Part shown: one piece after another, positions 54,880-64,000 of the stretch | Layout of the letters: every line of letters starts with the position of its first letter | How positions within the stretch are numbered: position 1 is the stretch's first letter | Assembly (NCBI GenBank): GCA_036898135.1 | Contig: CM072520.1 | Location: forward strand, 867,283-931,282 | Length of the DNA: 64,000 nt | Direction: 5' to 3' | Source: Oncomelania hupensis | Lineage: Eukaryota > Mollusca > Gastropoda > Littorinimorpha > Pomatiopsidae | The notes under the pieces: model-generated | The model's database searches: none | Seen by the model: the letters and a program-made list of their open reading frames with translations, nothing else | What the model was told of the DNA's origin: nothing | Translations under genes and position numbers: made by a program

Positions 54880-56084
54880 TGTAGTGGTGGTGGTGGTGTT
54901 GGAGAGAAGATGATGATGTGATGGGGGTGATGGTGAAGAATTTCATTCATTCGCTCTCTCTCTTCCCAACGCCAGTCCGTGATGACCGTTGAATCGTTTT
55001 AGTTAGAAAACATCATAGGCTACTAAGAGCAAAGGCATTGCGAGTGGCACGACCCTTATCTTCTGCTGGTGCCGGTGCTCTCCCTATGCCGATGTTTGTG
55101 TTTTGCTTTTATAACGGACCGTCAGCCGCAGCGGCCGGGCTGCTTAAGCATTTCCCACCCGCCCCAAAATATAGGCTCACTGGCTAAGTTTGTGTTAGTA
55201 ACTAAACTTACTTTGACGCATAAGGCTAGAAACGCAAACGAATACTATGCAAATTATATATTGACGGAAACGCAAAAATACAACCTTTCTTCTGTTATAA
55301 CAATGTCGGACCTATCTGCTTCAAAATAAAAATAATACGCAATTTAAGAGGGAGTTGGCTGCTGCTCCTAAGAATGTCACGACTCTAAACTCATAATAAC
55401 TCTTCAATTTAATACAATTATAAATAATAATAGTAATGACAAAGAAAGAACAACGTCTCCTCTTTCCAATGATATACAATATGGCATGGTTACTATTATG
55501 GGTTCCGACTATGACGAACTAAACTAGAAAACAACTAACACAACATGCAATAGTTACATCTAGAGCCTTCTGACAGCTTTTCACTGTTTCCCTTTCGATG
55601 TGTATGTCTCTATGAAACTAATATATAATTTAAATATCTACTATAAATTAATAGAGAATAAACTAAGACATCGGAAAATATCACACTAAGGTGTTACAGT
55701 GGAGAATCTTTGCTACACTAGCATCATACACAATTTATAATCTTATCATGTTTTGTAGGCGAGCGGGAAGGTCCGTTATAGCCGGCGAAATTCCAGAACA
55801 GCTTCAGCTGCTGCTGAGCGTACAACAGCGCGGTGTCTTTATCAACATGATATGCATCGCGCTATCCTAAACATCGCGCTCTAATTCAAAATTGCTACAT
55901 AAATCACAAATAAAGTTTATATATTCTAATAGAGAATTTAACGCTGCGTCTAATGGTTATATGCTTTAAAGGATCTGAAAAATGTATATCAAGTTATTTC
56001 ATACAGTTAGTTTAAACATAACAGAGAACAAAGTTAGGCCTACATATCGTATGGTCAGAAATACTCGTAGCCAGCACGGCTACA
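54880..56084 (-). repeat. 5' LTR of the Gypsy element
   Basis: 1205 bp, partner of 47304-48507, with one extra base (CCCTATG versus CCCATG) and a few substitutions. Confidence 0.94.
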
Positions 56085-56420
56085 GAATGAATAAACATTT
56101 ATGAAGGGCAGAAATATTTCCAAACGGAAAAGTATGATCACAACACTGAAAAAAAACAACTCTGAAATAAACACATACATGTACACGTTATAGATAATTG
56201 TTGTTCATGATGTTGATGATGGTGGTGGTGTGTTTGTTGTTGTGCAACTTCTATTTTTTACAGTTGTTGTAACTGTAGTAGTGGCCGTTGTCGTTGTCGT
56301 TGTTTTGTTTTTCTTGTTTCCTCAAATGCAGTGAGCATGAAATTTATCTGTGGATACCTGCACTATGCAAGAATATGTCAGCTGATAAGTATGATGATGA
56401 TTTGTTAGAAAATGACAATT
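56085..56420. other. unique spacer
   Basis: AT-rich; nothing recognised. Confidence 0.45.
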
Positions 56421-56424
56421 GTGT

Positions 56425-56500
56425 GCGTGTGTGTGTGTGTGTGTTTGGCTGTGCGTATGTGTGCGCGAGCGCGCGCGCGCGCGTGTGTGTGTGTGTTTGT
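56425..56500. repeat. GT/GC dinucleotide tract
   Basis: GTGTGT with a GCGCGCGCGC core (about 56464-56481), a possible Z-DNA-forming stretch. Confidence 0.85.
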
Positions 56501-56556
56501 GGTTGAAGCCCTGTGACTGTCTTTTACTCAAATAATCGACTAGTGACAGATAGCAC

Positions 56557-56562
<6 letters not shown>

Positions 56563-56635
<73 letters not shown>
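56563..56635. repeat. (CT)n tract
   Basis: About 34 CT units directly before the SINE. Confidence 0.95.
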
Positions 56636-56636
<1 letters not shown>

Positions 56637-56640
56637 CTAT

Positions 56641-56732
56641 TGGAGGCACTGTGGGCTAATGGTAGTGCTTCGGCTTGCGGATCTGAAGGTCCCGGGTTCA
56701 AGCCCTGGCCGGGCCATTGTGTTGTGTCCCTG
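56641..56732 (+). mobile_element. tRNA-derived SINE family A, head part
   Basis: A box TGGGCTAATGG at 56652-56662 and B box GGTTCAAGCCC at 56695-56705 in a tRNA-like head. The SINE continues at 62132 after the LTR insertion; CCCTG at 56728-56732 is one copy of that insertion's target duplication. Confidence 0.87.
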
Positions 56733-57324
56733 TGTTACACTCCGTTTGATGATGGAGTTTTCTATCAGTATCTGATTCAGCCCCGATGCTTGAATTCCTG
56801 ATAGTTGTGTAACTCAGATTCGTTTATTCACGCAGCCCGCTCAATCAGCATACAAGTCACAAAGTCGACGTATGAAGCTTTCCACTTTTATTCAGCATAC
56901 ATCAACAACTGCATACAATTCTCAACTCAACTCAACAACAACTCCACAAAACACACGGAGCATCGAATATATAATTTTTTTTCTCCTTCGGGATGACGAC
57001 AGGTTGTTCTAGAAAATGACGCATTACAACCAACCAATCAGAATTAAAGATCGTCATCACTGACTTACGTCATACTTCTCTCTTCCTGCCAAAAGAATGT
57101 TCTCCATTATCTACGACCATCAAGAAACTTCGATCGATAGTAAACAAACAGATCCAGAAAATTCTCTAACGAAAATTATCAACGTTATACAAAGCCTCTC
57201 CTAACAACAATGCAAACTCAAATCAAAGGTAAATAAACTCTATCATTGAATACCTTGCAAATCGAAACGATTAGATCTATCGTGCGCGTTTCCGACGTAC
57301 TACCATTCGCGTTTCAACGTAACA
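56733..57324 (-). repeat. 3' LTR, copy 2
   Basis: 592 bp; in element orientation TGTTACG to GTGTAACA. Shorter than the copy 1 LTR by internal indels, with the same AATAAA signal (56887-56892). Confidence 0.94.
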
Positions 57325-57337
57325 TAACCCCCCACTC
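57325..57337 (-). promoter_or_regulatory. polypurine tract, copy 2
   Basis: GAGTGGGGGGTTA on the minus strand, abutting the 3' LTR, identical to copy 1. Confidence 0.8.
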
Positions 57338-57414
57338 AAGAAGAAATTTACCTAATTTCTTTCAACAACGTTGAAACGTAATGCACAAACAAAGTTCAGA
57401 ATTAAAACTTATTT

Positions 57415-57610
57415 CAGTCTGTCTGAACACTATCAACGTTCTCAGTTCATTCACATAGAGTCAATGGTTTTCATCTTCAAATCTGCCTGGATATTGTCAA
57501 TGTTCACAGTTCATTTACCCAGTCAACGTTTTTCATTTTCAAGTCTGTCATTACCAATATTCTTAGTTCGTCCACACAGTCAATGTTCTTTCATTCGCAA
57601 GGAAACGACG
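57415..57610 (-). repeat. degenerate ~62-bp repeats in the 3' untranslated region, copy 2
   Basis: About three units related to 6245-6480 (GAACTGTGAACATTGACA on the minus strand). One unit fewer than copy 1. Confidence 0.6.
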
Positions 57611-57714
57611 CCCTCGTCAGTTGCGGTCGTCATCGGCCCAGGGTCAAAGACGATGATCACGTGGGCTTCCCTGTAATCAGTGCGTCCTCCGTTGTCTCCT
57701 TCTTCCATCGAACA

Positions 57715-60700
57715 TCAGATGAAGTCGACGTTGACAGCTCCCAGAATGCATTTGCTGGGTCTCACGGTCAGGTTGGCTTCTGCGGGACGGTGGGACAGCT
57801 CCCTCAAGGTCTGCAGATGCTCCTTCCAGGTCTGGGTGTGGACCAAAGTCGTAGAGCCTGGGACATCATTAAAGTTATGGGGAAACTCGCCCATAAGGTC
57901 CCTGAGCTCCATCTTTTGACCTTCCGTCAAGCTTGGTCCTAGCTTAACATCATCGATGCCTTCTTTGCTGTGGAAGTCTCCCAGTTCCAACAGTTCTTCG
58001 CTGTCAAAGCTGTTGTCGGTCACAGCTGCTGTGGCTGCGTGCACAGTCTCTGATGGCCTTTCCACGTACAGCTTAAGGAGGTTGGCGTGGTATATCTTGG
58101 AATGCTGACCGACCTTCACCTTGTAGTCGTTGATCCCCACCACGGTCTCCACTTCGTACGGGCCTTTCCACTGCATCAGCAACTTATTATGATCGGTAGG
58201 TAGCAGCACCAGCACTTTGTTGCCAGGTTTGAACTTCCTGTTCACAGCCCTACGATCGTAGTAGTGCTTTCCACAGTCTTGGGACTTCTTCAGGTTTTCT
58301 CTGGCTATCTCGAGAGTCTGCTCCAGCTTCTCCCGTAGCTCAAACACGTACTGGTAGCTGTTCTTCACATCTGGGGTGTCTACTTCTTTCGTCCACAGTT
58401 CTTTCAGGATGTGCATCGGCCCTCGGATGGTTCTTCCGTACAGCAGCTCGAACGGAGAAAAGCCGGTGGACTCCTGCGGCACCTCTCTGTAGGCGAACAG
58501 TAAGGCGTTGATGTAACGATGCCATTGTCTGGGCTGCTCGCTGCATAATTTCTTCAGGGTGGACTTCAGCGTAGCATTGAACTTCTCGACGAGCCCGTTG
58601 CACATTGGGTGGTAGGGTGTCGTAGTCAAATGCCGGATGCTCAGCAGTCTGTTGACCTCCTTCATGCAGTCAGAGACGAACTGCGTCCCGAGGTCTGTCA
58701 GAATTTCTTCAGGCACTCCAAGTCTACTGAACATGTCCACTAGCGCCTCTGCAACAGTTTCAGTGTCAATCTTCTTCAGAGGCACTGCTTCTGGGTACCG
58801 AGTCGCATAGTCCACTAAAGTCAGTACCCACCGATGACCTTCTTCACTCGGAGGTCTTATTTCGCCGATTAAGTCTAAGGCCACCCTCTTGAAAGGTCGG
58901 TCGATCAGAGGCACCCTCTGCATAGGCACTTTCGGGACCCTTCCTCGAGGTATGGTCTTCTGGCAAATGTCACACGATCGGCAGAAACGGCTGACGTCCG
59001 CATGAAGTCCTGGCCAGTAGAATACCGCCTGGATTCTATCCGACGTCTTCTTGATACCCAGGTGACCTCCCATGATTGAGTCATGCGCTACTTCCATCAC
59101 CTGGCGCCTTAGGGGTAACGGTACCAAGACTTGACGTAGTTGTTTCCCTCCGTTGACCCTCGGGTGCTGGAAGATTCGATACAGGATCTTGGCCTTCACC
59201 TCAAAGTAGACCGTACCACTGCCTTTGGTCACGTGGTCTTGGCGGTTCCTGTACTTGTTTAAAGTACCATCAGCTTCCTGGAGCTGGATCAGCTTATCTC
59301 TGTCCACGATGGCAGCTTTGGAGTTGTCGGCGACCTTCAGTGGCGTAGACGTCTTGTCTCTCTTGGCCTGGGCCCTGGTAGTAACAGCACCGACGATCTC
59401 TGGTCGGCAGGGCTGAGCCGGAGTAGCCACATCGTCCCGTAGCAGCTCTGAAAGGTCTCCATCGGGAAATGGCAATGGATCCTCCTCCACAACTTCGACG
59501 CGTTGGGTTGAGGCAGGACTCCATTCTGGATCGGGGTCGTCGGGTCGTCTCGCGCCGTCGATATTCCCGATCATCAAATCATACAGCGGCTTCTTCAGGC
59601 AAACCGCTTCGACTTCGCCTATGTAGAAAGGGGTGTTGACATGAATTTTTGCAACTGGCGCTTTCACACATTTGCTGTCGGCCATGAGTGTCCATTTAGA
59701 ATCGCCAGTGAATTGTTCTTTAGCGATTAGGTCTTCTCTGACGATGACCCCACTGCAGCCAGAGTCTCTTAGAACAGTCACTTCATGATTTCCGACGCGT
59801 CCCTTTGAAACAGGCATGTTCTGGACGGTCACAGCTGCGCTGGCGACGACGGGGATGGATTTTCCGTTGGCAAGGAGAAGTTGGCCATCGGTTATGCACT
59901 CTTGCACATCCGCAGGAGTAGCTGTGCGCTTGGTCTCACTCGGAAGAATGACGCTCCCGCCGCACACTTGATGGTCAGATCTACTGGTTTGCCGTTGATT
60001 GGAGAACCGCCTCTGCCGGTTGCCCGCCGCTGCATTGTCCGTACTGCCCCGCTGTCCGCTACTTTTGTTTTGAGGACAGTTAGCCGCTCTGTGGTCTGTA
60101 GCGTTGCAGGTGAAACAGCCTCTTGAATGCCCTTCCCTGGGAGGAGGCGTGGAGTCCGTCCGTTTCTGGTTCGTCTGGCTCCCCTGTATCGGGTTCACAT
60201 GGTTTCCAGTCTTCTGAAAATGTTTCGTCGCGCTGGGTGGCCCCAGGGTCTTCCCATGAGCGATGAGATATCTTTCAGCAGCCTCAGTCACATCTTTAAG
60301 CGTCTGCAGCTTTTGTTCTTCTAAGTGGGTCGCTAGGTCCTTGTGACAGGCATTGAGAAATTGTTCCTTCACGATCAGGTCATGGAGACTGTCGTAAGAC
60401 TTCCTTTCGCCTGATAACTCCTCCCACTTGTGTAGATATGACGACAGGCGCTCCACAAACTGCTTTGGCGTCTCGTCTGACTTAGGCCGGCATTCACGGA
60501 AGCGTTTACGGTAGCCCTTCTCTGTAAAGTTGTAGCACTGCAATAGGGCCTCTTTCAAGACGTCGTAGTCTTTAGCGTCATCGTCCGACAATCTGGTGTA
60601 GACGTCGAGTGCTTGCCCCGTCAGAAGTGCACTTAGTCGAATCGCCCAGTCTTGAGGTTGCCAGTTAGAGCTTTTGGCAAACCTTTCAAATCTCGCCAAA

Positions 60701-61020
60701 TAACTGTCGATCTGGTCCTTCCCGTCGACGAACGCTGGCAATTTTGGAGCTTTGTTGTCACTGATAACTTGTGGCGCATTCTGCTGTTGCTGGATGCGCG
60801 TCATTTCTAGCTGGAACTCGAGACGCTTCAGCTCGAATTCTCTGTCTTTTTCTTGTCGCTGCTCTTCTCTTTCTTGACGCCGCTCTTTTAATTCTCTTTC
60901 TTCTCGGCGACGTTGTTCTTCTAATTCTCGTTCTTGTATTCTCTCCTGGGACTTGACGTACTCCGTCAGCTGTTTGCCTTTCAGATTCAGTGCAATCCCT
61001 TTCTGCAAGAAGTCAGCCAT
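57715..61020 (-). CDS. Gag-protease-integrase polyprotein lacking the RT core, copy 2
   Basis: 1101 codons with no internal stop, closely matching the copy 1 protein. An upstream Met at 61089 would add 23 residues, but the ATGGCTGAC start shared with copy 1 is preferred. The N-terminal E/R coiled coil is shorter than in copy 1 by several repeats. The CCHC knuckle, protease DSG, zinc motif and D,D-35-E are all present. The RT lead-in LTEGQKMELRDLMGEF again runs directly into QTWKEHLQTL, with 12 bp more missing than in copy 1, and the frame stops just after NVDFI. Two independent insertions with one shared gap mean the family spread in this form. Confidence 0.92.
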   Translation of the reverse strand: MADFLQKGIALNLKGKQLTEYVKSQERIQERELEEQRRREERELKERRQEREEQRQEKDREFELKRLEFQLEMTRIQQQQNAPQVISDNKAPKLPAFVDGKDQIDSYLARFERFAKSSNWQPQDWAIRLSALLTGQALDVYTRLSDDDAKDYDVLKEALLQCYNFTEKGYRKRFRECRPKSDETPKQFVERLSSYLHKWEELSGERKSYDSLHDLIVKEQFLNACHKDLATHLEEQKLQTLKDVTEAAERYLIAHGKTLGPPSATKHFQKTGNHVNPIQGSQTNQKRTDSTPPPREGHSRGCFTCNATDHRAANCPQNKSSGQRGSTDNAAAGNRQRRFSNQRQTSRSDHQVCGGSVILPSETKRTATPADVQECITDGQLLLANGKSIPVVASAAVTVQNMPVSKGRVGNHEVTVLRDSGCSGVIVREDLIAKEQFTGDSKWTLMADSKCVKAPVAKIHVNTPFYIGEVEAVCLKKPLYDLMIGNIDGARRPDDPDPEWSPASTQRVEVVEEDPLPFPDGDLSELLRDDVATPAQPCRPEIVGAVTTRAQAKRDKTSTPLKVADNSKAAIVDRDKLIQLQEADGTLNKYRNRQDHVTKGSGTVYFEVKAKILYRIFQHPRVNGGKQLRQVLVPLPLRRQVMEVAHDSIMGGHLGIKKTSDRIQAVFYWPGLHADVSRFCRSCDICQKTIPRGRVPKVPMQRVPLIDRPFKRVALDLIGEIRPPSEEGHRWVLTLVDYATRYPEAVPLKKIDTETVAEALVDMFSRLGVPEEILTDLGTQFVSDCMKEVNRLLSIRHLTTTPYHPMCNGLVEKFNATLKSTLKKLCSEQPRQWHRYINALLFAYREVPQESTGFSPFELLYGRTIRGPMHILKELWTKEVDTPDVKNSYQYVFELREKLEQTLEIARENLKKSQDCGKHYYDRRAVNRKFKPGNKVLVLLPTDHNKLLMQWKGPYEVETVVGINDYKVKVGQHSKIYHANLLKLYVERPSETVHAATAAVTDNSFDSEELLELGDFHSKEGIDDVKLGPSLTEGQKMELRDLMGEFPHNFNDVPGSTTLVHTQTWKEHLQTLRELSHRPAEANLTVRPSKCILGAVNVDFI

Positions 61021-61062
61021 CTTGATGCTTTTCTGGAAAGTTCTTTTCTGGAAAGTTCTTTT
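61021..61062 (-). promoter_or_regulatory. heat-shock-element array, copy 2
   Basis: On the minus strand AGAAC-TTTCC-AGAAA occurs twice in a row just before the start codon, with a third unit weakened to TCTCT. It is the counterpart of 2576-2654. Confidence 0.5.
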
Positions 61063-61518
61063 TCTAGAGAGTTCTTGACTGTGCTGCACCCTTCTAGACT
61101 GTTCTAGAACAGCACGCTTTCTGCAGTAGCGCTGATGCTTGCCACTAGTCGCTTTCGCTGACGCAGGCCCCGCTGTCCTCGTCGTATGCGACGCTGCACC
61201 ACACTGGTGTTGATGTACACGCTCCTGTGCTGAAGTAGACGCGACGTCCGCTCGTCGCTCTCTCTAATACTGGCGATGTAGCTCCGAGACTGTCCCTCGA
61301 CGTAGTCTTACGGCAGCCACGTAGTCCCGATCTGTTGTTCGCTCACGAAGCAACTCTTCAGCGACTACACGCCCTTGCAGTCAACCCGAACCTATCGGTG
61401 ATGTAGTCCCAGTATGTTGGCCCCTCTCGACGCAACTCGTTGGCGGCTACCCTCGATGACTGCCTCTCGTAACGTTGACTCGCTTGTTGTAGCAGTTGAA
61501 CCCTTGGCTATGGCGTGA

Positions 61519-61536
61519 ATCGCGGCTTGACCCCCA
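61519..61536 (-). promoter_or_regulatory. primer binding site, copy 2
   Basis: TGGGGGTCAAGCCGCG on the minus strand, three bases inside the 5' LTR, identical to copy 1. Confidence 0.7.
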
Positions 61537-61539
61537 AAA

Positions 61540-62131
61540 TGTTACACTCCGTTTGATGATGGAGTTTTCTATCAGTATCTGATTCAGCCCCGATGCTTGA
61601 ATTCCTGATAGTTGTGTAACTCAGATTCGTTTATTCACGCAGCCCGCTCAATCAGCATACAAGTCACAACGTCGACGTATGAAGCTTTCCACTTTTATTC
61701 AGCATACATCAACAACTGCATACAATTCTCAACTCAACTCAACAACAACTCCACAAAACACACGGAGCATCGAATATATAATTTTTTTTCTCCTTCGGGA
61801 TGACGACAGGTTGTTCTAGAAAATGACGCATTACAACCAACCAATCAGAATTAAAGATCGTCATCACTGACTTACGTCATACTTCTCTCTTCCTGCCAAA
61901 AGAATGTTCTCCATTATCTACGACCATCAAGAAACTTCGATCGATAGTAAACAAACAGATCCAGAAAATTCTCTAACGAAAATTATCAACGTTATACAAA
62001 GCCTCTCCTAACAACAATGCAAACTCAAATCAAAGGTAAATAAACTCTATCATTGAATACCTTGCAAATCGAAACGATTAGATCTATCGTGCGCGTTTCC
62101 GACGTACTACCATTCGCGTTTCAACGTAACA
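61540..62131 (-). repeat. 5' LTR, copy 2
   Basis: 592 bp, partner of 56733-57324. Confidence 0.94.
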
Positions 62132-62470
62132 CCCTGGGAAAGACACTTTACTCCTGTTTTCCTACTCCTTCGGATGAGAGTATAAACCGAGGTCTAGTCT
62201 GTGTTGCATGCATTCCATTATAACGGACTTTAAAGATCCTGACGCTCATGTCCTAGACGGGTGAGTGCCGGTAACAAGAACACACCCAGCATGCACTTCA
62301 CTTGGTCCTTCTCCTCCATCCCTGGCTGCCCAGGATTGTGCTTAGTTGTCCGGGCGTCAGACCATGCGCCCAAAGGCTGCGGGTGGGCGTCTCGGGCGGT
62401 TTGAGTTAGATCCTGTATCGGCCAGCGCCTTGATCCTTAGGCTAAGGCGCCTTACAAATGACGAACATTA
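62132..62470 (+). mobile_element. tRNA-derived SINE family A, body part
   Basis: Continues from 56732 once the LTR element and one CCCTG are removed: GGGAAAGACACTTTACTCC, GAGTATAAACCGAGG, GACGCTCATGTCCTAG, CCCAGGATTGTGCTTAG, and GGCCAGCGCCTTGA near the 3' end, with an ATT tail. Confidence 0.85.
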
Positions 62471-62705
62471 TTATTATTATATTATTGATGAGCGCTGTCC
62501 TACGTGATTGTATAACTGTCAGTCCATCATTGTTCAAAGGCTTGATAATGAGTTAATGATGGACATTATTATTGACCCAGCGCGATCACAATTTTCCAAT
62601 TACAAAAATAATCCTAACAACACTATGATGTGTGTGATTACCTGTGGTACTGTCAAAATCGGTTTGCTAATAATTCCTGACCAAGCGTTTTAGCGATATA
62701 CACGT

Positions 62706-62729
62706 TTAGGGTTAGGGTTAGGGTTAGGG
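62706..62729 (+). repeat. interstitial telomere-type repeat
   Basis: Four perfect TTAGGG units followed by an extra G. Confidence 0.85.
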
Positions 62730-62739
62730 GACCTTTTTA

Positions 62740-62998
62740 ATTTTCTGTGTTTTATCTCCTTCTACCTTTTGACGTGTCCTCCGGAGTACTGCGGTTTCCT
62801 TCCTCATCTCATTCATGGTATTGGATGCAATCAATCTAAGATGTTACAAATAAAATTCGATTTTTTTCTTCTTTTTAATAGCTTTTACTTTACATGTCTG
62901 TGAAAATAGGTTAAACATGTGAGCGTATATGTTGGTACAGATCGCCGTGCTTTGAATCTGGTTGGTGATTTGGAGAAAAGCGCGTCAATAGCATCTAT

Positions 62999-63053
<55 letters not shown>

Positions 63054-63054
63054 G

Positions 63055-63115
<61 letters not shown>
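62740..63115 (+). mobile_element. SINE family F fragment with (ACT)n/(AAT)n tail
   Basis: The 3' end GGTGATTTGGAGAAAAGCGC matches family F at 40430; the body part CTCCGGAGTACTGCGG is weak. The tail is ACT units (62998-63086) then AAT. The tRNA-like head is missing. GTA-type repeats follow near 63165-63195. Confidence 0.65.
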
Positions 63116-63117
<2 letters not shown>

Positions 63118-63439
63118 GTACAGTAGCAGTAATATTAGTTGTAGTAGCAATAGTAGTAGCAATAGCTGTAGTAGTAGTAGTAGTAGTAGCAGTAGTAGCT
63201 GTTGTCATTGTGATGATATCCTGCACAAGATACGCTTATCTTACAAGGGCAGTAAGACTTGTAGATAGATGGGGCGTTAAGCTACCTCTATCAGACGTTC
63301 TTTACCAAAATTCCAAAGCGATGTGAGAGACTAATTACGGTGCTTGGTCAGATACAATTTATATTTGTTCTCGGATTTTAAAGTATCATTGGCTCACTTT
63401 AAGAAATGCTTTTTAATAATCAAATTACTAGTTTTATTA

Positions 63440-63604
63440 ATCACATACATATAGGACTGGTGTCATTCTATTTGTATTGTTGTGTGTCCACTAGCTCTTC
63501 TTCTCTTGAGACCAAGTAAACTGTTTACTTGATCTTAAGAGAAGAAGAGCTAGTGGACACACAACAATACAAATAGAATGACACCAGTCCTATATGTATG
63601 TGAT
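63440..63604. mobile_element. 165-bp near-perfect palindromic element with TTA target duplication
   Basis: Two arms of about 82 bp meet at 63522 with almost no loop; few mismatches are seen (near the centre, TTGAGACC against GATCTTAA). Direct TTA repeats flank it at 63437-63439 and 63605-63607. TTA breaks the palindrome, so it is a true flanking duplication. A TWA target points to a PIF/Harbinger-type MITE, but the terminal bases ATCACATACA are not a known end to me. Confidence 0.75.
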
Positions 63605-63607
63605 TTA

Positions 63608-64000
63608 AACTTTTATATGTTCAACACAAAATCTAACATGACTTTAATTAAAGGTAAATTAATAACTAGGCTATAACTGTTCAATGTGCTGGGCAATTTC
63701 TTTAGCAGTTCTTCTTCATCACGTGCTACAAAGTTATATGTTTGGTGGTCTAATATTGTTCCGAGTAGTTTTACATCAGTTGCAGTTGAGAGGGACTTAG
63801 CCGCTCAGCGTCTGTGAGTGCTTGAGTCTGGTGGTCACTCTGGGGGAGTCTGGGCCCTCTCAGGATGATCGGGCAAGTCGTGTAGCTACAGGGCCAGACG
63901 TGGCGAGGTAGAATCTAGATGATCTCCTTCTTTTCCACGAGAGCTAACCGCATGCGTTGACTCCACAAACCGTCCCAGAGCTGAACTGTAAAACCCAGAA
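63608..64000. other. unique sequence to window end
   Basis: No gene or element recognised. Confidence 0.4.

Larger units (their letters stand above)
47304..56084 (-). mobile_element. Ty3/Gypsy LTR retrotransposon, full-length, two frameshifts
   Basis: 8.8 kb on the minus strand. LTRs at 54880-56084 (5') and 47304-48507 (3') differ by about three small changes by eye. Target duplication GAAT is at 47300-47303 and 56085-56088. Order is gag, -1 frameshift, protease, RT, RNase H, integrase, the standard Ty3/Gypsy order and unlike the other LTR family here. One-base frame changes at about 51243 and 50472 break pol, so this copy is not active as read, unless they are assembly errors. A 1.45-kb non-coding stretch lies between pol and the 3' LTR. 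Confidence 0.95.
56733..62131 (-). mobile_element. LTR retrotransposon, RT-less Gag-PR-IN family, copy 2
   Basis: 5.4 kb on the minus strand. LTRs at 61540-62131 (5') and 56733-57324 (3') are both 592 bp and differ by one base that I can see (A at about 56858 against C at 61670). Target duplication CCCTG is at 56728-56732 and 62132-62136. Primer site, purine tract, gene order and the missing RT/RNase H are as in copy 1. It split a SINE of family A. The near-identical LTRs point to a very recent insertion. Confidence 0.95.

Noticed and set aside
56652..56705. tRNA-like heads at 56.6, 38.3, 23.6 and 40.8 kb as functional tRNA genes
   Set aside because: They have A and B boxes but run into SINE bodies and lack a proper acceptor stem, so they are SINE promoters.

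Overview
The window looks like non-coding, repeat-rich DNA from an animal nuclear genome. A marine mollusc, perhaps a gastropod, is my best guess. That rests on the spectrum of elements: several tRNA-derived SINEs with microsatellite tails, Ty3/Gypsy-type LTR elements, PIF/Harbinger-type DNA elements, abundant di- and trinucleotide repeats, and a short TTAGGG run. It is inference, not a species call. I see no rRNA, no functional tRNA and no operon-like gene order. Almost every long open frame belongs to a transposable element or is a by-product of a tandem repeat. Two fragments look like cellular or domesticated exons: a small three-exon gene at 32313-33582 (minus) and a terminal exon at 19242-19450 (minus). 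|| Layout. 1-8.4 kb is a nest of three layers: a 60-bp satellite split by a PIF/Harbinger-type element carrying a MADF-domain fragment, itself split by a complete LTR retrotransposon (1484-7188). 8.4-13.5 kb is minisatellites and GA/CT/GT tracts. 13.5-18.1 kb holds five copies of one retroposon family (called B here), all in the same orientation, and a long hairpin. 19-25 kb is mostly unique, with one possible exon, a LINE-type reverse transcriptase tail and a SINE. 25.4-27.3 kb is three satellites in a row (29-, 14- and 52-bp units). 28-41 kb alternates SINEs, trinucleotide repeats and the small host gene. 42-43 kb is a 37-bp satellite. 43.4-46.7 kb is CA/GA/CT repeats around a truncated LTR. 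47.3-56.1 kb is an 8.8-kb Ty3/Gypsy element on the minus strand. 56.6-62.5 kb is a tRNA-SINE split by a second copy of the first LTR family. 62.5-64 kb ends with a telomere-like run and a 165-bp palindromic element. || How the parts work. The Gypsy element at 47-56 kb has gag, then protease-RT-RNase H-integrase. Gag and pol are joined by a textbook -1 frameshift signal (GGGAAAC, six-base spacer, 9-bp stem). The other LTR family, at 1.5-7.2 kb and 56.7-62.1 kb, is the most unusual thing here. Both copies keep one long Gag-protease-integrase frame, with integrase placed before the remains of reverse transcriptase, yet both have lost the RT catalytic core and all of RNase H. Their paired LTRs are nearly identical and each copy is bounded by a perfect 5-bp target duplication. 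They therefore appear to have moved recently, using RT supplied from elsewhere. Their leaders also carry a tight array of heat-shock-element motifs just before the start codon. || Sequence comparisons were made by eye. Boundaries given by terminal and target-site duplications are firm; boundaries of SINE fragments and simple repeats are approximate.
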